54,719 nucleotides of DNA from Desulfobulbaceae bacterium (GTDB lineage Bacteria > Desulfobacterota > Desulfobulbia > Desulfobulbales > Desulfocapsaceae), in contig WSXV01000015.1 of NCBI GenBank assembly GCA_009773475.1, forward strand, positions 1 through 54,719. The letters are read 5' to 3'. The notes under the pieces were generated by a model that made no database searches, was not told the DNA's origin, and was given only the letters and a program-made list of their open reading frames with translations. Positions 36,818 to 46,683 of this stretch are shown one piece after another; the first letter of the stretch is position 1; each line of letters begins with the position of its first letter. The translations under genes and the position numbers were made by a program.

Positions 36818-36916
36818 TTACAGGGAACCATATCGGGAAAGCAGAATTTTTTCCATAGATCAATGAGATGGGTTGGATTTCGCCGTTTATTGATCAACGA
36901 GACTAAGTGATTAAAG

Positions 36917-38710
36917 TTATTGTTCAGATTTCAATACTGCTAAAAATGCCTTTTGCGGAATCTCCACATTGCCAACGGTTTTCATTCTTTTCTTGCCCGC
37001 CTTTTGTTTTTCCAGGAGTTTTCTTTTCCTGGAAATGTCGCCGCCATAACATTTTGAGATAACATCTTTTCTGAGTGCTGAGATTGTAGATCTGGCAACT
37101 ATAGTCCCGCCAATGGCTGCCTGGATAGCGATCTTAAACATCTGTCTGGGGATTTCGTGCTGGAGCTGCTCGCAGGCATGCAGGCCACGAGCCCGCGCGT
37201 TTGCTCGATGCACCAGCTGGGACAGGGCGTCCACAAGTTCGCCATTGACCAGAATATCCAGTTTGACCAGATCACTTTTACGATAATCGTAGAGGGCATA
37301 GTCAAAGGAGCCATAGCCTTGTGTTGCGGATTTTAGTTTGTCGTAGAAATCATAGATAACTTCAGCTAGGGGCAGTTCACAGGTCAGCTCAATCCGTCCG
37401 GGAGTTGGATAATGGTAATGGGTATTTTCACCGCGTCGCTCCATGCACAATGCCATGACTAGCCCCATATACTTTTCGGGCATGAGGATGGTGGCCTTGA
37501 TATATGGTTCTTCCACTCGGCTGACTTTGGAAGGATCAGGAAAGTGAGCAGGATTATCCACCTCCACCATTGAGTCATCGTTAAGATAGAAATTATATTT
37601 GACCGACGGGACGGTTAGTATGAGTGAGATGTCAAATTCTCGCTCCAGCCGTTCTTGAATAACTTCAAGGTGTAAAAGACCAAGAAATCCACAGCGAAAA
37701 CCAAATCCCAGGGCCACGGAAGAGTCTTTTTGAAAGGTCAGAGCCGCATCGTTGAGTTGTAACTTTTCAATCGCCGTGGCCAGGCTTTCATAATCATCGG
37801 TGGAGATGGGGTAGATAGAGGAAAAGACCACTTGCTGAACCGGCTTGAAGCCTGTCAGAGCTTGAGCGCACGGCTTATCTTTATGGGTGATAGTGTCGCC
37901 AGGGCGGGTGTCACTGATGGTCTTGATCCCGGCCAGGATGTAGCCGATTTGACCGGCTGAGAGTTGTTTCTGCGGTTCCTTGCCGAACCTGAACAAACCG
38001 ACCTCTTCAACCTTGTACACGGCACCATTGGACATGAACTTGATCATATCACCGGCCTGGATTATCCCATTGATTATACGGCAGGAGATGATGGTGCCAC
38101 GGAAGGGATCGTAGTGTGCATCAAAGATTAGGGCCTGGAGGTCATGACTTGGATCACCCTTGGGGGGAGGGAGGAATTTGACGATGGCTTCAAGGATTTC
38201 GTCGACGCCCTGTCCTGTTTTGGCTGAACAGAGCTGAATGTGCTCTCCATCGAGTCCTAGATCCTCTTCAATCTGGTGAGCGACTTTTTCAGGTTCCGCC
38301 GAAGGGAGATCAATCTTGTTGATCACCGGGATAATCTCAAGATCGTTTTCCATGGCCAGGTAAAGATTAGCCAAGGTCTGGGCCTCAACGCCCTGGGCTG
38401 CATCGACGAGGAGCAGGGCGCCTTCACAGGAGCTCAAGGCTCGAGAGACCTCGTAGCTGAAATCCACATGACCAGGGGTGTCAACCAGGTTCAGCTCATA
38501 TATCTTGCCATCTTTGGCTGTGTAAGGAAGGCAGATGGTCTGGCTTTTGATGGTGATGCCGCGCTCCCGCTCGATGTCCATATTGTCGAGTAACTGGTCC
38601 TTGAAGTCGCGCAGAGAGACCTGATTACACAATTGGATCATGCGGTCAGCCAAGGTTGATTTGCCATGATCAATGTGGGCGATGATGGAGAAATTTCGTA
38701 TGTGTTTCAT
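36917..38710 (-). CDS. lepA: Elongation factor 4 (LepA)
   Basis: A translational GTPase that back-translocates or rescues stalled ribosomes. 597 residues, the standard length. G-domain motifs: IAHIDHGKSTLADR (G1), DTPGHVDFSYE (G3), NKIDLPSAEP (G4). The LepA-specific C-terminal domain ends in GKKRMKTVGNVEIPQKAF. It is transcribed away from rpoH. Confidence 0.98.
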   Translation of the reverse strand: MKHIRNFSIIAHIDHGKSTLADRMIQLCNQVSLRDFKDQLLDNMDIERERGITIKSQTICLPYTAKDGKIYELNLVDTPGHVDFSYEVSRALSSCEGALLLVDAAQGVEAQTLANLYLAMENDLEIIPVINKIDLPSAEPEKVAHQIEEDLGLDGEHIQLCSAKTGQGVDEILEAIVKFLPPPKGDPSHDLQALIFDAHYDPFRGTIISCRIINGIIQAGDMIKFMSNGAVYKVEEVGLFRFGKEPQKQLSAGQIGYILAGIKTISDTRPGDTITHKDKPCAQALTGFKPVQQVVFSSIYPISTDDYESLATAIEKLQLNDAALTFQKDSSVALGFGFRCGFLGLLHLEVIQERLEREFDISLILTVPSVKYNFYLNDDSMVEVDNPAHFPDPSKVSRVEEPYIKATILMPEKYMGLVMALCMERRGENTHYHYPTPGRIELTCELPLAEVIYDFYDKLKSATQGYGSFDYALYDYRKSDLVKLDILVNGELVDALSQLVHRANARARGLHACEQLQHEIPRQMFKIAIQAAIGGTIVARSTISALRKDVISKCYGGDISRKRKLLEKQKAGKKRMKTVGNVEIPQKAFLAVLKSEQ

Positions 38711-38808
38711 TGTATGTAAAAGGGATTTGTTATAGAATGTTCAAGAATAGGGCTTTTGGGTAGCACCTAGCAGAGTATGAAAAAATAGACTTGTAGCATA
38801 AATGAACA

Positions 38809-38890
38809 AGGAACTCCATAGAATTTTCCCGTATTTTCTGGGAAGTTCCTAGAGATACGCTTTCTGTGGCGATACAATTGCGTCTCTAGG
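38809..38890. other. Overlapping inverted repeats in the lepA-rpoH gap
   Basis: Two potential hairpins share bases. AGGAACT (38809-38815) can pair with AGTTCCT (38844-38850). CCTAGAGA-TA-CGC (38848-38860) can pair with GCGTCTCTAGG (38880-38890) with a TA bulge. The shared CCT (38848-38850) makes the two stems partly exclusive. They end about 100 bp before the rpoH start codon and could be leader RNA structure or DNA operators. Confidence 0.45.
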
Positions 38891-38992
38891 CGGTCATTTT
38901 TCTCTAAGATTTAATTATTGCACTTTGAAGGAACTGGGGTAATAATAACAAGTTTACCCAATCGATAATGTCCAGGCCAACTGATACTATTT

Positions 38993-40024
38993 ATGACTTC
39001 ACAAAAAAATACATTTGAAATTTCTGATTCGGACTCCGACTCTTCCGATCCCTATGAGCTGTCTGAATCTGACAGGGAAGAGGCCCATTATTCAGAGCAT
39101 CCCCTTGTTGCTCTGTCCAATGAAGAACATCTCCCAGCCCTCAGCAATCCTGCCCTGCATCGTTATCTTCAAGAGATCAGTCAGTATGAACTACTGACCC
39201 GTGAAGAGGCGGATGATCTAGCCATTAAATTTCGGGAAGAAGGGGATCAGGAAGCTGCTTACAGGTTGGTCTCTTCTAATTTGCGTCTGGTGGTGAAGGT
39301 CGCTATGGATTTCCAGAAATACTGGATGCAAAATTTCATGGATCTGATTCAAGAGGGAAATGTCGGGCTGGTTCAAGCAACTAAAAAGTTTGACCCTTAT
39401 CGCGGGGTTAAATTTTCGTATTATGCCGCCTATTGGATTCGAGCGTATATCCTTAAATTTATTATGGATAATTGGCGTCTGGTAAAGATCGGTACAACCC
39501 AGGCGCAGCGGAAGCTGTTTTTTAGTTTGAATAAAGAGAAGAAACTTCTTGAGTCGCAGGGATTTCAGGCTGAAACTAAATTGCTGGCCCAGCGTTTGAA
39601 TGTCAAGGAGAGTGAAGTTATTGAAATGAGTCAGCGTATGGGGGGCGGAGATGTCTCGCTGGAAAGCCCGGTACGTGCGGATTCAGAGGATGAACAAAAA
39701 AGTTTTCTGCCAAGTGATGGGCCGGGCATTGAGGAGATGGTCGCCGGAAGTCAGATGAAGGCCAAACTTGCAGAAATGCTTTTGATTTTGAAAGAGAAGT
39801 TAAACAGCAAGGAAACCATGATTCTAGAGCAGCGTCTGCTAACGGATGAGCCCCTGACTCTGCAGAATATCGCCGACAAGTTCGATATCTCCCGTGAGCG
39901 GGTCAGGCAAATTGAGGTGAATCTGCTGAAAAAAATGAAGAAATTTTTTGAGGCAGAAATGCCTGATATTAAAGATTTTTTCGATGGAGAAGATATGGTG
40001 ATTAAGAGCGGCCCTAACAAGTAG
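38993..40024 (+). CDS. rpoH: RNA polymerase sigma factor RpoH (sigma-32 type)
   Basis: Heat-shock sigma factor. 343 residues. Region 1.2/2.1 begins at PALHRYLQEISQYELLTREE. Region 2 reads LRLVVKVAMDFQKYWMQNFMDLIQEGNVGL and FSYYAAYWIRAYI. The RpoH box is QRKLFFSLNKEKK. Region 4 carries the helix-turn-helix TLQNIADKFDISRERVRQIE. It is about 60 residues longer than E. coli RpoH because of an acidic Ser/Asp/Glu-rich N-terminal extension (SDSDSDSSDPYELSESDREE) and a short C-terminal tail. No clear ribosome-binding site precedes the ATG. Confidence 0.92.
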   Translation: MTSQKNTFEISDSDSDSSDPYELSESDREEAHYSEHPLVALSNEEHLPALSNPALHRYLQEISQYELLTREEADDLAIKFREEGDQEAAYRLVSSNLRLVVKVAMDFQKYWMQNFMDLIQEGNVGLVQATKKFDPYRGVKFSYYAAYWIRAYILKFIMDNWRLVKIGTTQAQRKLFFSLNKEKKLLESQGFQAETKLLAQRLNVKESEVIEMSQRMGGGDVSLESPVRADSEDEQKSFLPSDGPGIEEMVAGSQMKAKLAEMLLILKEKLNSKETMILEQRLLTDEPLTLQNIADKFDISRERVRQIEVNLLKKMKKFFEAEMPDIKDFFDGEDMVIKSGPNK

Positions 40025-40131
40025 TCACTCCTTTCTGCCCTTTTTTCATAGGTAATAACCAGCTCCATCATTGCAATGGAGTAACGGCCCACATAAAGAG
40101 TGAGTCTCTATAGATTTATAAGGTTTAAATA

Positions 40132-41340
40132 ATGAAAGTCCCTTTGCTTGATTTGAAACAACAGTTGAGTTATCTCCGGAAAGATATGCTGGAGGCAGTC
40201 ACCAGAGTTATTGACTCGATGATATGTATCCAGGGGCCAGAAGTGTCTGGATTCGAAAAAGAAGTGGCTGCATATTGTGGAGTGGCAAACGGAGTAGGGG
40301 TTTCCAGTGGCACCGATGCCCTGCTGGTCTCTTTGATGGCATTAGGGATAGGGCCTGGAGATCAGGTTCTGACTACACCGTACTCATTTTTTGCCACCAT
40401 GGGAGTGGTTCTGCGGTTGGGTGCGACACCAGTCTTTGCCGATATCGATCCTGTTTCTTTTAATATTAATCCTAAGGCCATGGAAGAGGCGCTTGCTTGT
40501 GATTATGACCGAAAGATTAAGGCCATCCTGCCCGTTCATCTCTACGGACAATGTGCAGATATGTCCGCGATCATGAAGCTTGCCGGCCAGTATAACCTGC
40601 CGGTGATCGAAGATGCGGCGCAGGCCATTGGTGCAGAGTATCCAATGGATGATGGCGTAAATGTTACCTGGAGAAAGGCTGGAGCAATGGGACTTGCCGG
40701 ATGTTTTTCTTTCTTCCCCAGTAAGAATCTCGGGGGGATAGGTGATGGCGGAATGGTGGTGAGCGATAACACAGACTTTGCTGATAAAATTCGAATCTTA
40801 CTCAATCATGGGGCATCCCCTAAATATTATCACGGACAGGTTGGAGGAAATTTTCGTCTTGATCCCATCCAGGCAGCAGTATTGTCGGTGAAACTTAAAT
40901 TTCTGGAGCAATGGCATCAGGCCCGACGAGAGAATGCGGACCGATATAATAAACTTTTTGTTGAAGCAGGTCTTGTGCAGAATAATTTTCTGGTATTACC
41001 GCAGGCTATGTATCTTGCGAAAAAAGAGGCCAGCCAGCAGCTTAAGGGCAGCCTGAATAATGCTGGCGAAAATTTTCATATCTATAACCAGTATGTGCTC
41101 AGGGTCAAAAGCCGTGACGCCCTTGTAACCTGGCTGCGTTCCCAGGATATTGGCTGTGAGATTTACTATCCATTAGCCCTCCATCAACAGAAATGTCTGG
41201 GACCAGACTTCCCCGTGTTATCTTTTCCCGAAGCCGAACGAGCTGCAGCAGAAACCATTGCTCTTCCCATTTTCCCGGAACTGTCTGCTGATATGCAGGC
41301 GTATGTGGTTGAGAAAATAGCTGAATTTTATCGGCAGTAA
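40132..41340 (+). CDS. DegT/DnrJ/EryC1/StrS-family sugar aminotransferase
   Basis: PLP-dependent enzyme that typically aminates a keto group on a nucleotide-sugar for LPS O-antigen, capsule or glycoprotein synthesis. 402 residues. The PLP Lys is K198 in FSFFPSKNLGGIGDGG. The cofactor Asp is D161 in EDAAQAIGAEY, and SSGTDALLVSLMA is the N-terminal family block. An AAGG site precedes the ATG. No other sugar-nucleotide genes flank it. The next gene downstream is a large putative outer-membrane export protein, which fits an envelope-polysaccharide role without proving it. Confidence 0.9.
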   Translation: MKVPLLDLKQQLSYLRKDMLEAVTRVIDSMICIQGPEVSGFEKEVAAYCGVANGVGVSSGTDALLVSLMALGIGPGDQVLTTPYSFFATMGVVLRLGATPVFADIDPVSFNINPKAMEEALACDYDRKIKAILPVHLYGQCADMSAIMKLAGQYNLPVIEDAAQAIGAEYPMDDGVNVTWRKAGAMGLAGCFSFFPSKNLGGIGDGGMVVSDNTDFADKIRILLNHGASPKYYHGQVGGNFRLDPIQAAVLSVKLKFLEQWHQARRENADRYNKLFVEAGLVQNNFLVLPQAMYLAKKEASQQLKGSLNNAGENFHIYNQYVLRVKSRDALVTWLRSQDIGCEIYYPLALHQQKCLGPDFPVLSFPEAERAAAETIALPIFPELSADMQAYVVEKIAEFYRQ

Positions 41341-41415
41341 GTTTATCATTGTCGTGATTCTTTCTCCTGTAACTCAGACTGGACCAAGAAAGATCTTTGC
41401 CTGGGAGTATTTGTT

Positions 41416-44400
41416 ATGGTGAAGGTTGTCCCCCTGTATTTTCCATCAATTGCCAAACTGTATACAATATCTGCACATCACAAGGATATTTTGTTGGTTT
41501 CGCGCATCTATTTTCTGCTGGCTGCATTTTTATTCCCTTCCATCTTGTCTGCGTCCCCTCTGAATTCTGCAACCATAGCCCCTGAACGTGATGTCGTGAC
41601 TACTGGGTCCATCAAGGAACCGGAATGGAAAGATCTCTGGGATGAGGCACGGGAGATGACACGACAAGGGAGATATGCTGAAGCAGCCCAAGGGTATGCC
41701 AGGCTTCTTGCGGTGAAAAAAAACATTGAAGAGGCCTCCTGGGAGTACAGTCTGGTACTGATTACTCTATCTCATTGGGAACAGGCAGCTGCTGTCCTTG
41801 AGAGCCTCCTGGAGCTTGATCCCCTTCGTTCTGATTACCTGCTAAGTGCCGGTTCCGTGGCTTTAAAAATGAAAGAGTATGGTCGCGCCGCAGCCTATTA
41901 TCGCCGTGTAACTCAGAAGCTCAGTTCTTCACTGAAGGCGCAGGCCAAGGACGGCCAAGTGTCGTTCGCTCCAGGGAAGGATAAAGAACGACCGCAGGCC
42001 AAGGACGGCCAAGTGTCGTTCGCTCCAGAGAAGGAACAGCCCTCTCTTCCAGTTAATCAGGAAAAAGATCACTCACAGGGGATAGAGGCGCTGGTTGGTC
42101 TCATCGCAGCCTTGCAGGGAGCAGGAAAAAGTGAAGAGGCCTACCCTCTGATGGAGCAACTCTTTCTGTTGCGCCCTGATGACTCTACTCTGCTTCATCA
42201 GTTAGCCGTTCATGCCGTAAAATCCGGGCGACATGAAATGGCCTCGGCTTATTATGAAAAGCTGATTGCTAAAGAAACTGTGGAAGACACTGTTTTGCTC
42301 GAGGCAGCTGCTTTTTTTGATCGTTTCGGGGGAGGAGTCAGGAATAATATTCGTCGCTCCAACCTAGGAGCCATCGACAGTGGATTATCCCTGGCCTATG
42401 TAAGCTGGGAGAAGTATCTGCAGCGGCATCCTGACTATCTGCCTTTTCAAAAAAAGATTGCCGATTATTTGCTTTTCCGTGGGGAAAAGAAAGCAGCCTT
42501 GCCCCATCTTCTGGTTTTGCTCAGTCAAGATGAAAAACGGGATGAATATCTCTTGCCGGTAGGCTCAATTTATCTCTTTGATCTTGGTCGGCCCGAGAAG
42601 GCGCTCTCCTATTATGAAGAATATTACCAGTTGCACCCGGAGAATAACGAGGTAGCCCTTGAGATAGCCAGAATACAGGCAAAACTTGCCCATGATCTGG
42701 TGGCCAGGGTGGATCGTGAGGGTGCTGGCTTGTTATGGAAAGAGTTGGCGCCGATTACTCCCAACCGTTTGGCAATTTATACATCCATGATTCAACTCCT
42801 TGAGCAACAGGGGAACAAGAAGGAGTTGTCTGAGGTGCTTGCGATTATTCATCAGCATGACCCTCGCAACAGAGAGGTTATCCTCCGGTTGGCTGAGTTA
42901 GAGCTGGAACAGAATCACCCGGGGCGGATTGATCCTTTAATGGATTTACTGTCACAGGAGGAGTTAAACAATGAACAGAGGGCTAGATATCATCTGGTAC
43001 GTGCCCGATATGCCGATAATCGTGAACTCTTCAGCCAGGCACTGGACTGGTATGAGCAATATCTTGAGGTGATGCCGGGAGTGCTTTCCGTTCGACTTCG
43101 TTGTATGGAGTTGTCGGCTTCTCTTGGCTTGATCAAACGCTATGATGAACACTATCAACTCGCACGCCGTGATACTGTATCTGATCAGGATCGCTTGCAC
43201 CTTGATCTGCAATTTGTGAAGGTTCTGTTGGCAAATGGCCTTGCAACTAGGGCTGGAGCCCTTTGTCGTCAATTAATACGAGATGGACTTGGTGGGGAAG
43301 TATTTCTTGCTGAATGTCGTCTGGCACTGGCAGATGCCTTGTACGGAGAAGAAAACAGCTTTGAGGCCGAGCAAGTCTTGCGGCAGATGCTGATGGATGG
43401 TGTGGCCACTGATGATACGCTTTACAAACTGGTTGAATTTGCCCTTGAGAGCAGAGAGCTTGATCTGGCTCAGACCTGGTTTGAACTGTTATCTGAACAG
43501 TCAGGAAATGCGGATATTTCTTTAACATGTGGAAATGAAAAGAGGAATTTGCCATTGCTGAAGGCCCGGATGCTTGCTGCATCTGGAAAATTTGGGAAAG
43601 CCATCGAGTTTGTTTCTGAATACCGGACATTTCTGTCACAGCGCTGCCAACAAGAGGTAGGAATAAAGAAACAGGCTGATCTCCTGCTCACTCATTTTTA
43701 CCTATTGGATAATCAAGTTGACAAGGGGCTAAAGCTGATTGCTGAGATTCGTAAGGAGTACCCACTTGATCTAGAGGTACGGATTATTGAACAGCAACTT
43801 GCAACTGGTCGTTCAGGCAGAGGACAGGGAGGTGGCGTTGATGATCTTCTCGAAAAAAGGTATGGAAATGAATTCGTAACCCTGATGCGGGCGTCCCGGT
43901 TAGAACAAAAATATGGTGCCCGGGATGCCGCTTATAAGCATATACGAATGGCCCTTCAGGCGGAACCTGAATCATTAGCGGCCAGAGTTGCCATTGCCAG
44001 GACATTACAAGATCAGGGATACTCGGAAGCAGCCGTAACCGCTTGGCAGACACTTGTAACGGACTATCCTCAGGAGCTTGGTTTCGTCAGGCATTTACTG
44101 GAAGGAGAGTTCAAACAGGGCCTATTTAAACAGATCATAACAAAACTGCTCCCTTCCCGACCGGAAGGCCTTGGCAAGACATTAATGGCTCTTCCTGATA
44201 CCGGTCATTTGTTGATATGGCAGCGGTTGATGCTGGCCCGAGCCTTATGGGCGGAACGGCAATGGGTAGAGGCCGTTGCTGTATATGACACCCTGTTGCA
44301 GCCATCGGTTGATAAAATTTTTACGGAGAAAATGGCTGAAATGCAGGTTGAGCTTGTTTTGCCTCCTCCCCGGCAATCGCTTTGGAATATGCTTACCTTT

Positions 44401-45711
44401 ACCGCAGCGCCGGAACCGGATCGTCTGAGCCGGGTGATGGAGCCTGATTTTGTTCTGAGTCAGAGAGGAGAACCGGCTGGCAGAATTGGAGCGGAACTCT
44501 ATGCAGAGTATCGATGGCAGCAGCTAGCCGCAAGGGAGCTTTCTGCCAGGAGAGCGTTGGCACAGGGGGATTATTATCAGGCCATGAAAGAGTACCAGGA
44601 GGTGATTGTAAATGATCCTTCACCTGAATCTCTTTTTGATCTTGCCGGGATTTATAGTCGACTTGGGCTTCTGGGAAAGGAAGCGTTGCTCTATGAAGAG
44701 ATTTCGCAGAATAATCCTGATTATCCAAAACTCGCCGCAGCAGTAGAGCGGAACAGCTTGAAACGAAAACCAAAGGGGATGCTTGATTTTGGATATTCAT
44801 CCCGGAGTGGGCGGGATGGATATTTAGATATACAGCAGACACGAGGCGGAGGCAGTGTTTGGATGCTGCCAACGCTGCGCCAGGAGATGAGCGCTGGCTG
44901 GAGTACCATTCACGCTGTATCGGAAAATACGGATCAGGATGTATGGCGCAACAGGTTTTTAGGTGAATATTCTTTTTTCCCCCATTATGCCATTGATGTT
45001 ATCGCTAAAATTGGAGGTGACAAGATTGCCGATACCTCTGATGCAGAGACAGGTGCTGCCCATTATGATGTTATTCCCCTCTATCATCTAGAGGCACGCG
45101 GTCGGATTGGCGATGAACTGAATGGTTTTGTCCGCATTACCCAGGATGTGGTGGATGATACTGTTCAGGCTTTGAAACAAGGGATTAGTAAACGGGACAT
45201 AGAGGGTGGCGTAAGTGTGGATATCCTGCCGCGTCTTTTCTGTGGGGGGGAATATTCATTCAGTGAATATAGTGATGGTAATCATCAGAATCGTTATCAT
45301 GTATGGGGATCGTATCTCCTTTTCACTGAACCGACCCTGTTGCGAGTTACCTATGGTCAGGAGTTGCTGCATAACGACGAAAGTAATCTGGGACAGAATT
45401 TTGCTTATAACAGCCTGTTCTCCCCTGACGATCACCCCTATTGGAGTCCCAGCGAATATTGGCAGAATCAGGTTTCTGTTCATTTTGAACATCACTTGGC
45501 GGCGGATGTCTTAGGGCGGAGTACACCCAGTTACTATACCCTTGATTATGCCATTGGTTATGAAGAAGGCGGGTACGATAGTCATTCCTTTGGTGGAGAT
45601 ATTTTCCTTGAAATGAGTCGTCATTTTTTATTAAATAGCAGCTTCGATATGGTCCAGGGAGGTCAGGAGATCCGTAAAGATGTTGCCCTGTCATTGGTCT
45701 ATCGTTGGTAA
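41416..45711 (+). CDS. Very large TPR protein with probable C-terminal outer-membrane beta-barrel
   Basis: 1431 residues. A hydrophobic export signal lies at about 25-47 (LLVSRIYFLLAAFLFPSILSAS). Many TPR-like helical pairs follow from about residue 70 to 1110 (e.g. GRYAEAAQGYARLLAVKK, PEKALSYYEEYYQLHPEN, GDYYQAMKEYQEVIVNDP). The last 300 residues change to alternating aromatic, Gly-rich beta strands and the chain ends in SLVYRW, the aromatic C-terminus of outer-membrane barrels. This architecture resembles PgaA, BcsC and PelB exopolysaccharide exporters. The signal is unusually far from the ATG at 41416; a TTG at 41491 behind AAGGA is an alternative start. It contains an in-frame 35-bp duplication. 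Confidence 0.75.
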   Translation: MVKVVPLYFPSIAKLYTISAHHKDILLVSRIYFLLAAFLFPSILSASPLNSATIAPERDVVTTGSIKEPEWKDLWDEAREMTRQGRYAEAAQGYARLLAVKKNIEEASWEYSLVLITLSHWEQAAAVLESLLELDPLRSDYLLSAGSVALKMKEYGRAAAYYRRVTQKLSSSLKAQAKDGQVSFAPGKDKERPQAKDGQVSFAPEKEQPSLPVNQEKDHSQGIEALVGLIAALQGAGKSEEAYPLMEQLFLLRPDDSTLLHQLAVHAVKSGRHEMASAYYEKLIAKETVEDTVLLEAAAFFDRFGGGVRNNIRRSNLGAIDSGLSLAYVSWEKYLQRHPDYLPFQKKIADYLLFRGEKKAALPHLLVLLSQDEKRDEYLLPVGSIYLFDLGRPEKALSYYEEYYQLHPENNEVALEIARIQAKLAHDLVARVDREGAGLLWKELAPITPNRLAIYTSMIQLLEQQGNKKELSEVLAIIHQHDPRNREVILRLAELELEQNHPGRIDPLMDLLSQEELNNEQRARYHLVRARYADNRELFSQALDWYEQYLEVMPGVLSVRLRCMELSASLGLIKRYDEHYQLARRDTVSDQDRLHLDLQFVKVLLANGLATRAGALCRQLIRDGLGGEVFLAECRLALADALYGEENSFEAEQVLRQMLMDGVATDDTLYKLVEFALESRELDLAQTWFELLSEQSGNADISLTCGNEKRNLPLLKARMLAASGKFGKAIEFVSEYRTFLSQRCQQEVGIKKQADLLLTHFYLLDNQVDKGLKLIAEIRKEYPLDLEVRIIEQQLATGRSGRGQGGGVDDLLEKRYGNEFVTLMRASRLEQKYGARDAAYKHIRMALQAEPESLAARVAIARTLQDQGYSEAAVTAWQTLVTDYPQELGFVRHLLEGEFKQGLFKQIITKLLPSRPEGLGKTLMALPDTGHLLIWQRLMLARALWAERQWVEAVAVYDTLLQPSVDKIFTEKMAEMQVELVLPPPRQSLWNMLTFTAAPEPDRLSRVMEPDFVLSQRGEPAGRIGAELYAEYRWQQLAARELSARRALAQGDYYQAMKEYQEVIVNDPSPESLFDLAGIYSRLGLLGKEALLYEEISQNNPDYPKLAAAVERNSLKRKPKGMLDFGYSSRSGRDGYLDIQQTRGGGSVWMLPTLRQEMSAGWSTIHAVSENTDQDVWRNRFLGEYSFFPHYAIDVIAKIGGDKIADTSDAETGAAHYDVIPLYHLEARGRIGDELNGFVRITQDVVDDTVQALKQGISKRDIEGGVSVDILPRLFCGGEYSFSEYSDGNHQNRYHVWGSYLLFTEPTLLRVTYGQELLHNDESNLGQNFAYNSLFSPDDHPYWSPSEYWQNQVSVHFEHHLAADVLGRSTPSYYTLDYAIGYEEGGYDSHSFGGDIFLEMSRHFLLNSSFDMVQGGQEIRKDVALSLVYRW
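41940..42028 (+). repeat. Two in-frame 35-bp direct repeats inside the TPR gene
   Basis: Identical 35-bp blocks at 41940-41974 and 41994-42028, offset by 54 bp (18 codons). Both are read in the same frame as QAKDGQVSFAP. They lie in a charged linker between TPR segments. The sequence does not resemble the TPR code around it, so it looks like an inserted, then duplicated, short element. Confidence 0.9.
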
Positions 45712-45917
45712 GCCCTTGTAGTGAGTTCATTTTGAGTAAAGCCGGATAGAGGTAAAACGCAATATCCGATGTAGTTTGTTCTTTTTCGAAAGTTTTTTGC
45801 AGGATATCCATCCCATAATCGACACTCTTCCATTCATGGCCGTGGCGGTAATTTATAAACAAGAAAGCAGCAGGATAGCGATGAATAAGTCGTTACGGCT
45901 CTTAACAGGAGAAAAAA

Positions 45918-46403
45918 ATGGTTGAACGTGTACCAATGTCGACGCAGGGGTATGAAAAGCTGCGCGATGAACTCAAACGCCTTGAAAAAGTTGACAGGTT
46001 TGAGGTCGTCAAGTCCATTGAGGTTGCCCGCGCCCATGGTGATCTGAAGGAAAATGCGGAGTATCATGCGGCTAAGGAGCGGCAGGGGCATATTGAGGGA
46101 CGGATTATGGAGCTCAAGGATAAGCTGGGTCGGGCCGAGGTGATTAACTGCCTCGATGTTCCCACGGGCAGGGCGGTCTTCGGAACAGTGGTGTCACTGC
46201 TTGATCTTGAAACAGATGATACGATTCGATATCAACTCCTGGGGACCGAAGAAGCAGATGTGAAGAAGGGGTCTATCTCGGTATTCTCCCCGCTGGGAAG
46301 AAGTATTTTGGGCAAAGAGGTGGGAGATGAGGTGGTGGCCAAGACTCCGGGAGGTGTCCGTGAGTTTGAGGTGATTGAGATTGTCGCCTCATCATTCCCC
46401 TGA
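45918..46403 (+). CDS. greA: Transcription elongation factor GreA
   Basis: Rescues backtracked RNA polymerase by stimulating transcript cleavage. 161 residues. An N-terminal coiled coil (GYEKLRDELKRLEKVDR ... ENAEYHAAKERQGHIEGRI) carries the acidic tip, and the C-terminal FKBP-like domain ends with SPLGRSILGKEVGDEV and TPGG. A CAGGAG site precedes the ATG. It is a single gene, converging on the alcohol dehydrogenase. Confidence 0.97.
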   Translation: MVERVPMSTQGYEKLRDELKRLEKVDRFEVVKSIEVARAHGDLKENAEYHAAKERQGHIEGRIMELKDKLGRAEVINCLDVPTGRAVFGTVVSLLDLETDDTIRYQLLGTEEADVKKGSISVFSPLGRSILGKEVGDEVVAKTPGGVREFEVIEIVASSFP

Positions 46404-46683
46404 TCTTTTTTGACAGGTATCATTTTGAATGATCGGGCTGGCAACTTCTTGATGAAAGCAGTCATTGGAAATTCTTCCAGAAAATTGGATTTTCCAGCAA
46501 GAATCCTTGTATGATCTTCGGCAGATGTAAGGTTGCCAGACGCCACACCAAGAAGCAGGAGAACAGATTGCTGTTTCTTGGATGCGGTATAAGATTCCAT
46601 AAACCAAACAGGCAAGAAAGAATCCTCGGCTGTTAGGTTTATGGACTAAATCTACAATAGAGCTGGGCCTTGCTTACCCTTTT

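Noticed and set aside
46232..46615. 127-codon minus-strand frame after greA
   Set aside because: Half of it is antisense to greA and there is no motif.
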